Source: Ambrosia x helenae
Taxonomy: Eukaryota > Streptophyta > Magnoliopsida > Asterales > Asteraceae
Length of the DNA: 64,000 nt
Assembly (NCBI GenBank): GCA_030844895.1
Contig: CM061233.1
Coordinates: forward strand, 38,071,083 to 38,135,082
Direction: 5' to 3'
Both the position numbers and the translations under genes were made by a program. A model generated the notes under the pieces. The model made no database searches, had not been told where the DNA came from, and worked only from the letters and a program-made list of their open reading frames with translations. Of this stretch, positions 34,714 through 45,723 are shown one piece after another (within the stretch, counting starts at the first letter, position 1; each line of letters starts with the position of its first letter).

Positions 34714-36893
34714 AGAAGTACTGCTTGGTCATCATTGATGACTACTCAAGATTCACATGGGTATTCTTCTTATTTTCCAAGGATGAGGCAGCTGCTATAA
34801 TCAAATTCTTCATTCTACAAGTGCAGAAACAATATTCTCTCTTTGTCAAAGTCATCAGAAGTGACAATGGGATAGAGTTCAGGAACAAAACTCTAGATGA
34901 ATTCTGCTTGTCTAAAGGGATTGTTAGACAGTTTAGCATTTCCAGAAATCCAGAACAAAATGGTGTTGTAGATTGGAAGAATAGGACATTGATAGAAGCC
35001 ACAAGAACAATGTTAGCTGATTTAGGCCTACCACTTTATTTTTGGGCAGAAGCAGTTAATACAGCTTCTTATGATCAGAACCGGGTCCTTATCAATAAAA
35101 GACATTCCAAGACTGCTTATGAAGTCCTTCATAGAATCAAGCCCCTTATCTCCTTCTTCAGGGCTTTTGGATGTCAATGTTTTACTCTAAACATCAAAGA
35201 CTCCATTTCAATTTTTGCTGCTAAAGTTGATTCAGGTTATTTACTTGGTTATTCTTCCACAAGAAAAGCTTACAAAGTATTTAATTCAAGAACCAAGATT
35301 ATGAAGAAACACTGAATGTCTAGTTTAATGAGTCCAAACATGCACTCATTCCAGCACATCCTGTTGAATTCTTTGACCTTGATAGCTTTAATTTTGGGCC
35401 TGAAAAGACTGTAATCAACTCATCTAAGCCCACTTATTATGGTGATCAAGGGTTTGATGATGGTCCTCCTTCATGGACTCCTAATACATTCTGCAAATCA
35501 ACTCCATAACCATTAGAAGTTTCTCAAACTTTGGATTCAACAAACCAAACAACTACTGATTCAGAAGCCCAAACTTCAGATACAGTTCCTAAAACTTCTG
35601 ATATAGTCCAAACAGTTGAATCAGATATCATTAACCTCGTTGGTTTGTTTGAAGAAGTTCAAGAGCCCATTATTCTAACCCAAGAACAACTGATAGAACA
35701 CAAAGATCATCCATTGCAACAAATCCTGGGTGATATAGCTTCAGGGGTGCTGAAAAGAAACCAGCTTTCCAACTTTTGCTTTTACACTGCCTTTATTTCA
35801 CAGTTGGAACCAAAGAAATACCAAGAAGCATTTAAAGAAAACAATTAGGTGGAAGCTATGAAGGATGAGTTGTTGCAATTCATGAAGCAACAAGTTTGGG
35901 AAATATGTCCTTTACCTCCTAACAAGCTACTAATTGCCACAAGACGGATATTCAGAAACAAACAAGATGAAGCTGGTCTCATCATCAAGAATAAGGCAAG
36001 ACTGGTGGTCCAAGGTTTTTCACAAGAAGAGGGAATTCATTATGATGAAACCATTGCACCAGTAGCAAGGCTTGAAACCATCAGGTTATTTTTGGCTTAT
36101 GCAATTTAAAAAAAAAAACAATGTTTTTTAAAATGGATGTTAAAAGTGCATTTTTATATTGAAAAATAAAAGAGGAAGTGTATGTTTGTCAACCTCCTGG
36201 GTTTGAGGATCCTGCTCATCCGGATTGGGTGTACAAACAAGACAAGGCTCTATATGGGCTAAAATAAGCTCCAAGAGCTTGGTATGATACACTTTCCATA
36301 TTTTTATTGAAAAATCACTTCACAAGAGGTTCCATTGATAAAACACTTTTCATAAAGCATGTTGGAAATCACATCCTTCTTGTTCAAATTTATGTTGATG
36401 ATATCATTTGTGCTTCAACTAACACCAAACTGTGTGATGAATTTAAGAAACTCATGCAATCAAAATTTGAGATGAGTACCATGGGAAAACTGTAGTACTT
36501 TTTAGGACTACAGATTAAACAACAAACAAATGGAACTGTTATACATCAATCAAAATTTGTTAAAGAATTATTACACAAATTTTCTTTACAAGATTGTAAA
36601 TCATGTTCCACTCCCATGAGCCCAACCACACAAGTTGAACCTGATGATCAAGAAAACAGGTTGACCAAACCATGTATAGATGCATGATTGGTTCCCTTGT
36701 TTATTTAACTGCTTCTAGACCAGATATTATGTTTTCAACATGTGTTTGTGCTAGATATCTATCCGCTCCAAGGGAATCACACATCATGGCAGTTAAAAGA
36801 ATTTTTAGATATCTGAAAGGAACTCCTAACCTAGGGATTTGGTATCCTGCTATCAAGAGTACCAAATTAATAGCTTTTTCAAATAGTGACTAT
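34714..36893 (+). pseudogene. Element B integrase core, RT and start of RNase H
   Basis: Resumes the B integrase with YCLVIIDDYSRFTW (Asp region), SDNGIEF, and NGVVDWKN where the catalytic Glu is Asp and the next Arg is Trp. The C-terminal FFRAFGCQCF and SGYLLGYSSTRKAYKVFN follow, then frameshifts near 35300, a linker, and RT with YVDD in IYVDDIICAST (about 36392). Stops include TAG 35846-35848 (TGG in A) and TAG 36493-36495 (CAG in A). The single-copy 34883-35043 region shows that the 161-bp duplication is private to A. It stops at the H insertion. Confidence 0.83.
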
Positions 36894-37669
36894 TAATGAA
36901 GTGAACTTTTAGCGAACAGTTCATGAACCGTTCGGCGGGAAGTTCGTTTGTGTTCGTTCATTTAATAAATAAACGAACACGAACAAAAAAAATTGTTCGT
37001 TAAGTTAAAGGAATGAACATGAACAGAGGTCGTGTTCTTCCGTTTATGTTTGTGAACGTTCGGTAACGTGTTCGTTTATGTTCGTTTGTGTTCGATAGTT
37101 TATTAAAGATTTTAATTTTTATACCTTTTTATATTCTTTTATTTTTATTTATTTTACCTAATAAATAATATATATATATATATATAAGGTAAATATATGA
37201 CTATATATAAGATCAATAAACCTACTTTTTGTATCTAAGCTCATCATATGTTTCCACGTTCTAGCGTTGATGCCCTCCACCTCCAACACCCTTCTCTAGT
37301 ACTAAGTATGTTTCAACAATTAGGTTATATTTTGGGTGGATCTAGCTAACATCTTAATGTATTTGAATTCGATGTTATTCAAAAGTTAATATATGTTCGT
37401 TTGTGTTTGTTTCTGTTCATGAACACTTCTTTGTGTTAATTTGCGTTCATGAACACTTGTTTGTGTTCACTAATGTTCGTTTGTGTTCATGTGCATTCAT
37501 GAACAAAATGAACACAAACGAACACGAAATGAGTGTTTTCTTAACAAACGAACACGAACAAAAAATCTCGTTCGGTAAGTGTTCATGAACTGTTCGTGAA
37601 CATATAATTTTCTTAACAAATGAACACGAACAAGGCCTTGTTCGTGTTCATTCGGTTCGTTTGCAGCCC
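36894..37669. mobile_element. Insertion H: 776-bp non-autonomous DNA transposon rich in GAACACGAAC
   Basis: Flanked by a 10-bp direct repeat TAGTGACTAT (36884-36893, 37670-37679) that occurs once in the homologous A sequence, so it is a true target duplication of about 9-10 bp. The inside is built of GTTCGTTTGTGTTCG and its complement, so the two halves are subterminal inverted repeats (GAACAGTTCATGAAC occurs left, its complement right). An AT microsatellite lies near 37170. No ORF. A 9-10 bp TSD points to Mutator-like elements; the family is unassigned. Confidence 0.75.
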
Positions 37670-38031
37670 TAGTGACTATGGAAGGTGTAAAATTTCAAGA
37701 AAATCAACATCTGGTGGATGTCAATTCATAGGAATTTGTCTGGTGTCCTGAAAATCAAAGGCGGTCGTCAGAAGTTGTATTGGGTATTTTTATACACATT
37801 CTCATCAGTTGTTGAAAACTACTGAAGAGAAAATGGGAAACTCCAGATGAACATATTTGTTCATCAAATGTTTTGGTCAAAAGGACAAATCAGTGTTTTC
37901 TTATTCAGATGTTTGACCTAGGGCGGTTATAAAACTTCTAAAAACCCCTCTTTCTCATGTATTACGTTTTAAAAACAAAATTCCCTCTCTCAAACCCTCT
38001 AAAACCTAATGAATTGTTCTATCAAACTACC
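37670..38031 (+). pseudogene. Element B RNase H remnant and post-pol spacer
   Basis: After H, about 80 bp of RNase H (RKSTSGGCQF-type) remain. Similarity to A then jumps from about A 9360 to about A 9895, so roughly 530 bp with the RNase H C-terminus are deleted. The spacer keeps CATCAGTTGTT / AACTACTGAAG motifs. Confidence 0.75.
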
Positions 38032-40489
38032 ATGGCTCTCGTGCATAAACATCGACACAATAAAAAATGCTACTTCATGAAGGACAAAGCTTGGTCCCAA
38101 TACGACGAAATCATTGATTTGGTCATAAAATCAAACTATTACACAGTGTTTACTGTAGACCCACCAATCCATACTGAAACTCTCAATAAGTTCTGGGCCA
38201 ACGCTATTGCTGTCACTATTGATGGCAAGGTCATTTCCCTGAAGACGACGATCAAAGGGAAGACCATGGCAATCACACCAAAAACTCTGGGCATAAGACT
38301 AGGTCTAAGAGATGATGAAGCCCCAGAACACATCCCAACCGGTACTGTTCAGTTAACCATGACAGAGTGTGGTTATGAAGGTACTCTATCACATGTTACA
38401 ATCTATAAAAAGTTTTTTGATGCACCATACAAATTACTTTTTCATTACATAATCATGTGTTTGAGTCCTAAAACTAGCTCCTATGATCAGATCCCCACTT
38501 CTTTACAACAAATTTTCCATTCCATTGTGAATGAAACAGCTTTCAGGGCATCATATTTTCTCAATGAATTGGTGTTGCATCACCAAAATGACAAAAAGAA
38601 ATTTTTGCTTTACCCAAGGTTCCTAATGCACTGTATAATTAAGGAACTTGGTAAAGAGGTACTTATGGGTAATCTTTCAAAACTAAACCCTTTAACCTCA
38701 CAATTATTCTCTAGGCATAACAAACTGGCCAATAGGCCAGAAAATGACCAAGAAGAACAGGAAACAGTCCCCATGGAGCCCACATCTTCCAAACCCATTT
38801 CCCCAAAGACCAAAAAAACTCAAGAAGCAAATTTCCAAAACCATCAATCCTAAAAGAAAAATACATAAGGAGGTTGAGATGCCTGGGGATGTTAATATGC
38901 AATCTGCACTTGAGAAAGATGTAATTGAAACTTCCTCTCAATTACATTCACCATCTCCACCATCAACAAAAAGAGCCAAAACATTCAGATATTAGTTTTC
39001 AAGGAAGAAATCCAAAACTTCTGACCTTATCCCTGAAACTACCGAAACACAACCCAAAACTACTGATGTCCCCCAAACACTGAACCTGAACTCTCTCCAA
39101 CACACACAGTAGAGATAGCACAATTTCTCTCTAGATTGAAAGAAAATACCCCATCAGATAGTGGCATTCCACAATAACCACATCAAATAGGGGAACAAAC
39201 TTCTGATATGGTCATTGGTGAGGATATTATCAATCCTAACCCAACAGATGAGGAAGGACCAAAGTCTCTTAGCCCAATCTTTGAGACTTCAGGTACAGAT
39301 GAGGCTGCTACTACCCTTTTACCACCCCTTGGTGGATCAGAGTCTAGTGGTAACATAATTAAGACCTGATTTGTGGAAACTGCTGATAAAGGCTCTAAGA
39401 AAGCTTGAGGTAGGAAATCCCTAGAACCAAGAACAAGAGGTACATGAGGATACTAGGTTGGGCCTAGCTCATGGTGAAAATGATGATGCTCTCATCAGGG
39501 ATTTAGATGATTCCATTAGCTTAGATGATGAATCAAATATCAAGGATTTGACGGCTGTCTGTGAAAATCTTGAATCCAATGTCTCTAAACTTAAAGAGTT
39601 AGTCACAAAGGATCAGGTTAAAGACCACTTACACCCTAATTTCACAAAAGTGGCATCCCCAGTTTTCACTGAGGATCACCCAAAACACCCGTTCCACAAA
39701 TAAAACAGCCTACCCAAACATCTTCCTCTGGTGCTACAAGCATAGACATAAACCAGCTATGCAGCCCAAATGTTTCCTTATATCAAATGATCCATCAACT
39801 CCTTTCTGCACATCTCCAAACTTCTCTATTGCCATAGAACTCAAAAACAAGACCAAAATGGAGATGATCAACAATGCTATAAACTAAAAGATGAAAGAGT
39901 TGTCAAGGAAAGTTGAATATAATAGAAGACAACTTGAACATTTGACTGGTGTTGCCCCTCCTGCTCCTTGGTTTCCTGAAGTTGATGAAGCCAAAAAGAG
40001 GGAGAAAGACAATGTACCTGAGAAGATAGACCTTGAACAGAGCAAGAAAGCTCGTGAAGCTCAAAAACTTAAGGAGGCAAATAAAAGATCTCAATAGACT
40101 AAACAAAGTAAAGCTTTGAAAGAAAGACATCTATATCAAGAAGCTCAAGAAAAACTCCTTAGAGGACAAGCTGAGAAGCCTTCCTAAGGCCGAGATATAA
40201 CTGTTGAAAAGCAACTTGAAACTTCTAAAGACAATCCTTTAGTAGTTGCTTCTGATAAACAACCTTCAATAGTTGCAAATTAAACCACAAACCCAACATC
40301 TTCTGAAACCGCAACTCCAATTGTCCCAATCCTAACTGCCCCATCCAAGCCTTTAGAAGTTCTCAACCCTGAACCACTTGTCTTCAGTTCGGAACAACTA
40401 GAAAAGAGACTTCAGGAAGTGAAGAGAAAGGCAAAAAACGATGAGTTATGGAACAAGATTGATGCAAGAGAAGACTTGAGCTATGAAGC

Positions 40490-43094
40490 TGTAACACCCC
40501 AACCGATGGCAGAAACATCGGGATGTCACGTATTGATGATTATTCAGTAGCACATGGTATATATTGAAATTTTAAATACTTTATTCATAGCATAAATATC
40601 CATATGAAACATTGTCTAAAAATCCAAAACTTCTAGTACATAACATGAAATAAAGCAAACAACTTCAAATAGATCCTTCAAGCATACTCTAAACCTCAGC
40701 TTCATTGTTCCCTGAAACATGTTAATTTTGAAAATATTTTTTGGTCAAGAAAAGTTGGTGAGAATTACATAGGTTTGAATATTGAATAAAACTTGTACAA
40801 TTCGAGTGTCATGGCAAGTCTAGTCCATATGTGATAACAAAACTACTACGTAAATCGGGTGCATAATCAAACCTTGTGGCTAGAATATTATGGTCCATCC
40901 CATACGTATATGGTTCACTCGATTTTGTTATATGTTCGATAAAAATCACCCATGCTACCCATACAGGAGGTACACGTATCCGGGTGGGGTTGTCAGTCCA
41001 ATAGATCTATCATTGTATATCGTCGGCTGATCAATGTTAATGATTATGCTAGAATAATTGTGCTTACCGTAGTAATGTTTAAGACATAATGCAACATAGA
41101 ATAACACATAGACACTAATGTTGACTTGTAAATTGATATTGTAACATGTTTCACCCTAAAATAGTGAAAAGGTAAAAGGGGCTATGTAAACTCACCTTAG
41201 TGCCAGAATTTAATCGCTTGATATAGAATAGTTGTGACTCTTGTGTCCAAATATCACCCTTTTTATAATTGAGTAATGGGGAAAACTTAAAAGTCTAAGT
41301 TTTCTAGTCTACAAGTAGTTCTAGGGTTCCAAATTTGCGGATTTATAATTGATTAATCGTTAATTTAGATAGATTGTTAATAAATAAAAAAAATTCGGAA
41401 ATAAATAAATAAAAGACTAGTAATAAATTTTTGATTAAGGATGGTCATATTATAGGATTCTAAATATGAAAATAATTTTTATAAAATTATTTTCTCAAGA
41501 ATTGAATATTTAGTATATTTATTTTTATTTGTCAAAATATAGTTTTAACATCTAAAAATATTAAAATTAATGAAGTTTCAAATTAAAATTTGTATTTCTA
41601 TTCTAAATGAACCAAAATAATTTATGTAAAATTCTGGTATAAAAATAATGAAAAATGAATTTATTATGATTTATTTATGATTAAAATAACAAAAATTAAT
41701 TAAAAATATTAAATAAACGGTTTTCTGGAATAAAAATTTATTTCTGAAATATATATGTATCTACAAGTTTAAAATAATTTTTGTGGGATTTTATAAACTT
41801 GTTTCGATATTTTTATAAAATTTTCAATTTATAATTAAAATAAATTTGTAATATATAATATATATTAAATAAATGATTTTTGAAAAAATAAAAATTGTAT
41901 AATAAACTTTACTATTTTAATAACTTAAAATAAATTTTATAAAATTTATAAATCATATTTGGTATTTTAAAACTATTTTAAAAGATAAATAGAATAAATA
42001 TCAGGATAAACACTTTAAAAAAATGTTGAGGCTGTTGGGAGTCGAACCTTGGCCTCTGGCCGGTTCTTGGTTTTAAATCACAAGTCCAGACCATCTGGTC
42101 TGGACCCTGAGAACGAGAGTTTTTGGTTCCAGTTAATTATATGAGCTTCTTGAATCGAACCTTAAATATAAAAAAAAAAAAAAAAAAAATTGATGGTAAC
42201 TAGAATCGAACCCAAGACATGAGCCGGTTCCAAAGGTTTTAACACATGACTCACGACCATCTGATCTATGGATAAGTTGATATTTTATTTGACTCAGAAA
42301 AGATTATATGCAGTTATACGACTTAGTCGTCTTCCCCAAAATAAATGGTTCGAACCCTAGTTTTCTAATCACTCGAATTACCAAGCAATAATCCCAGGAA
42401 TCATGGGGTTATTGATTGGTATTAACGATGAATGAAAACATGTGATTAATTGCTACATACGTACCAGAAACAAAGACGAATGGCTTGGTCAAACAAAAAG
42501 TCAAACGCGAATGATTCTTTATTAAAAACGATTTGTTAAAAGAAATTGGATGTGAGGGTTTTATTTTCGGCACATAGAGATGGCCCGAGAGGGTTCAATT
42601 TTTAGATTAACACACGGATTCATAGGTTTAGAAGGCTTGAACAAAGCTTAACTACAAACGCGTAATTACCATGATTTTGGAAAGTTTTGATTACAATTAG
42701 CGTGTAGAATACGTATGACGATCTGTCAATCAATATTCCTTCCCATAATTAGATCAATGACGCGTTTGTTTGAATCAATTCGTGGGAGAGGATTTGGGTT
42801 TGACTTTCACGATTTGGCTAGGAATGTTAAGGGTTTGTTCATATACAATAATTATCAAAGCATAACACCAATTAGTTGTTGGTTCAGCTGGTTTGTGTAT
42901 GATGTTGGTCCGGCTCAGGCGCGGGTTCGAGTCCCGGCCTAAGCGGTTTTCTTATTTTTTTTGAATTTTCCATAAAAAACATATTTTATGAATATACTAG
43001 GATATAAATGTTACGAAAAAATTTAAAATGCACTAAAATGTCGAGATCCAATGGATTTTATTAAACAAGATATATCAAAATACAAAACATTACA
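40490..43094 (+). mobile_element. Solo LTR I (2605 bp)
   Basis: TGTAACACCCC to ACATTACA with a perfect 5-bp TSD GAAGC (40485-40489, 43095-43099). No primer site, polypurine tract or coding sequence is inside. The TGTAAC/TCAC-ACCCCAACCGATGGC start and the internal AAACTCACCTTAG (about 41190) are shared with the K LTR (46869-48762), so they are related gypsy-type LTRs. It contains tRNA-like segments at about 42038-42260 and 42879-42942. Confidence 0.9.
42879..42942 (+). other. tRNA-like segment with A-box and B-box inside solo LTR I
   Basis: TGGTTCAGCTGG resembles the pol III A box (TRGCNNAGYNGG), and GGTTCGAGTCC (42924-42934) fits the B box. A T-arm-like hairpin CGGG-TTCGAGT-CCCG (42922-42936) has a 7-base loop. 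The acceptor and anticodon arms are not convincing, so this is not a functional tRNA gene. Minus-strand B-box matches lie at 42038-42048 and 42202-42212 in the same LTR. Confidence 0.5.
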
Positions 43095-44166
43095 GAAGCC
43101 AAGCTTAAACTCTGGGAAGAAGAGCTGAATGAGCAAGAGAGACTTGAAGAAGAACAAATCCAAACTGTTGAAGTAGACAAGAGGCAATAACTGATAAATT
43201 GAATTGCTAAGAATAGCAAAAGAAAGAAGTACTCTCTCAGAGGTCTCACAACTTCAGAACTTGAACACAGAGCAAGACTAATTTTAGATAGAGAAACTAC
43301 TGAAAAAGAAAGGAAGTTGAAGAGAGCCCAAATCATAGAAGAATTGACAGCCAATGACTATGGCGCAAAGACTCAATTATCAAAATGGAAAGAAGCTGAT
43401 CTGAATGATACAAACAAAAGATTCAAGGCCTTGTAGAAATCAAATCCTGAAAAATTTAAACCATTAGAAGTTTCCCAAACTTCTGATTCTGTAAGAAAGC
43501 CAACATCAAAGCCTGCTGCCAAGAAACAAAAGAAATTAGAAGAACAAGTAAAAACAGATTTCAAGATGATTATCCTTGAAGGCAACCAGATTGTTGATCA
43601 AGACATATCATGGGAAAAACCTCTCATAACACAACACAGGGATCCAGCTACATTTGCGTATCAATTGACCCAAAACATCACTAAACAAAAACAAACCAAG
43701 GTGATCACTAAACATCACATTCTCATTCCTAATGATACTCGGTGTTGTACAAGTTAAACACAGAAGAAGATCCAACCTAATATTTATTGATATAGAAGAT
43801 CCACCTCAATCATCAGGTACAAACCAAGAAAAGGGTATCATGCCCTACAAGATGGACTTTGATAAATCCAAGTCCAAAATAGGAAATGGTCCTTCACCCA
43901 CAAGTAAAATGTTATCTGCCTAGAAAAAGAATATTGTTCATACAAGATTTTACATCACAAGAATGAACTGAACAACCTTTCATCATAAGAATTACTAATA
44001 GTTCAGTATCTTGAACGAGAGCAGGGACCACTCCTCACTAGACAACAAGCCAGGGAACTCAAGATGTCCATGGTAAAAGAAATTTGGAGGATCCTTGACT
44101 ATAGAAGAAGAGGAAGTTTTAAATAAAGATTAGATAAGGTTTTGATTCATCAATCCAACGAGAGAT

Positions 44167-44802
44167 TGTTAGGTTAAAGAGGATTGACAAGCCTGTTAAA
44201 CTTAGTCTAATTTCCTCTCTGCATATTTTGGCTAAGTATAGAAAGTGTTGAAGAAGTAAAGGAAAGTACTGAAGGGGCTGACACAAAGTGTTGAAGAGTA
44301 AAGTCTTGAAGGTGAACCAGACAAACACCTGAAGAAAAACTTTGATCAGTTTACTCACCAGAAGTTGTTTGGTCTTCAGCAGTTCCAGTAGAAGCTTCCC
44401 ACCGCCCTTGATGTTCAACAGTTTAGTATTATATTAGTTTTTGTTTACTTTATGTACATGTTCCAATACTACAACGTGATGTAATATTATAGTATTAGTT
44501 TTTATACTTCCAATGTACGTTTAGTTCTGTTTATAAATAGATGGGTTCACACCATCCATTTTAGACACTTTTGCAAAATATATCTTTTCTAATATATGAG
44601 AAACATTTGAAAACTCTTAACTGTTATATCATTTACTGCGTTGATTCTCATATACATTTGTGCTACTTTAGTTATATATTTTAGGGGGGCATTTACTGAT
44701 CTTAAAAGTGAACTGTTAACTTAGAACACTTATTATTAGTCCGCTGCATTTACTTTGATTAAACTGTTCTAAAAGAAACTATGATAAGAAATTGATCCAA
44801 CA
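44167..44802 (+). repeat. 3' LTR of element B (636 bp)
   Basis: TGTTAGGTTAAAGAGG to GATCCAACA. It is clearly related to the A LTR (same ends, same ACAAGTTC/CAGTTTAGTATTA blocks) but diverged, and preceded by a decayed polypurine tract (CCAACGAGAGAT, where A has CCAGGGGGAGAT). Confidence 0.88.
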
Positions 44803-45206
44803 ACAAAGTTGGTAATAAACAAGTATAAAGAGGAAACGATACCGACTCTACTTACTTCGCGTGTCAGATCGTGATTAGCAGTTTTCTCGGGCGCGGACAC
44901 ATGGCGTCCGCTCCTAGGAGATAGGTACGCCTATTCCTGATTAGCCAATTCTCTTATTCTCTTGTACTATTGTCTCTTCTGCTGGTAACTAATAATGGGG
45001 ATCGTTCGTGATGCGGCCTAATGCAAGCAGATTGGTTATGGCGCAAGAGAGCTGTACTTGTTGTTCCCTGCACACATGGCGCGCTTGTTAGGTAACATCA
45101 GTCAATTACGTCGGAGCTCCCTGATTTGTCTTATGGCCTTGTAACATGTACTTTTGGCCCATTGGTTTCGGAATGACACATTGGTAATTTCCAAGTTGGC
45201 AATCTC
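44803..45206. other. Flank between elements B and J; no gene
   Basis: GC-richer sequence (GGGCGCGGACACATGGCGTCCGC near 44890) that continues beyond TRIM J at 48787. It may be part of an older unrecognised repeat. The closing ATCTC (45202-45206) is the TSD of J. Confidence 0.6.
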
Positions 45207-45389
45207 TGTTGCATCCCACATCGGTTGTATTAGGGAGAACATAACTCCTTATAAGGGAGTGGTCACCCTCACTATTGGAGGGGTTTTAAACCCTTGAGGC
45301 TAGCCACCATTCCATGCGTTGGGGGTAGACCAAAGAGGACAATATCCCGTACTGGTTACCTTGGGATGTTACAAGATGGTATCAGAGCC
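45207..45389 (+). repeat. 5' LTR (167 bp) and primer site of TRIM J
   Basis: LTR 45207-45373, primer site 45377-45389. The TCCCACATCGGTTG start is shared with the 3' LTR start at 45451 (TGTAAGATCCCACATCGG). Confidence 0.88.
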
Positions 45390-45471
45390 GGGGCCTGGAT
45401 CAGGTGTGCCAGTGTGCCCGCGTGGACGCTGGGCTCACAAAGGGGGTGGATGTAAGATCCCACATCGGTTG

Positions 45472-45723
45472 TGTAAAGGCAGGAGTTGTCGAAGTGTGGT
45501 TTCGTTTGAGGGTTTTGCGTTTTCGGTTACCCTTTTTCGTTTGTTTGGTAGGGGTATGGGTAGAAGGTTTAGTATCTACATGATTTGTGTTGTGTTGGAT
45601 GGTATCGCCGGGGTTTGGAATTGGGTTTGTTGGTGTTTCTAGGTTAGGGAGAATCTTGACTAGTTCTTGGGCAACAAGGCTTGCCAGTTGGTTGAGATCG
45701 ATGTTGTTGAGACGGGAAGACAT
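45472..45723 (-). pseudogene. Element K gag start, 3'-truncated
   Basis: ATG at 45721-45723 opens MSSRLNNIDLNQLASLVAQE, a hydrophobic helical start, then Pro/Thr/Asn-rich sequence and a basic KGNRKRK cluster, about 84 codons before the deletion joint at 45472. After that the frame runs on by chance into the TRIM. The position after primer site and leader fits gag; no conserved capsid motif remains, so the assignment rests on context. Confidence 0.55.

Larger units (their letters stand above)
38032..44125 (+). pseudogene. Element B env-like-position ORF, interrupted by solo LTR I
   Basis: The ATG at 38032 (CCATGGCT) opens 273 codons of the conserved N-terminal domain (WSQYDEIIDLVIKS, MTECGYEGTLSHVTIYKKFF, HYIIMCLSPKT), the best-preserved copy of this domain in the window. 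After 38853 the frame is shifted and carries stops (38993, 39116, 39175 and others). It is Pro/Ser/Thr-rich to 40489, is cut by the solo LTR, and resumes at 43095 with the coiled-coil and C-terminal part (AKLKLWEEELNEQERLEEEQ, then FKMIILEGNQIVDQD) to about 44125. The same domain order is seen in A. Confidence 0.7.
2698..44802 (+). mobile_element. Element B: Sirevirus-type copia element split by at least five insertions
   Basis: B's own pieces are 2698-2827 (end of gag), 14434-15110 (protease, integrase N-terminus), 34714-36893 (integrase core, RT, RNase H start), 37670-40489 (RNase H remnant, spacer, env-like ORF), 43095-44166 (rest of the env-like ORF) and 44167-44802 (3' LTR). Each gap is an insertion (A, E, H, I) whose removal with one TSD copy rejoins homologous sequence, as judged by alignment to element A. 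The left part, including the 5' LTR, is cut by element C and lies beyond the window. ACAAA (44803-44807) would be B's right target copy. B is the oldest layer and the most decayed. Confidence 0.85.

Noticed and set aside
42879..42942. A functional tRNA gene
   Set aside because: Only A-box, B-box and T-arm are acceptable; acceptor and anticodon stems do not form, and it sits in a transposon LTR.
42715..42942. Open frame of 75 codons in solo LTR I
   Set aside because: It covers the tRNA-like segment in noncoding LTR sequence and has no recognisable motif.
45319..45642. Plus-strand open frame over the TRIM and K junction
   Set aside because: It overlaps the K gag start on the other strand and the TRIM primer site and LTR; no family resemblance. 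It is a shadow frame.
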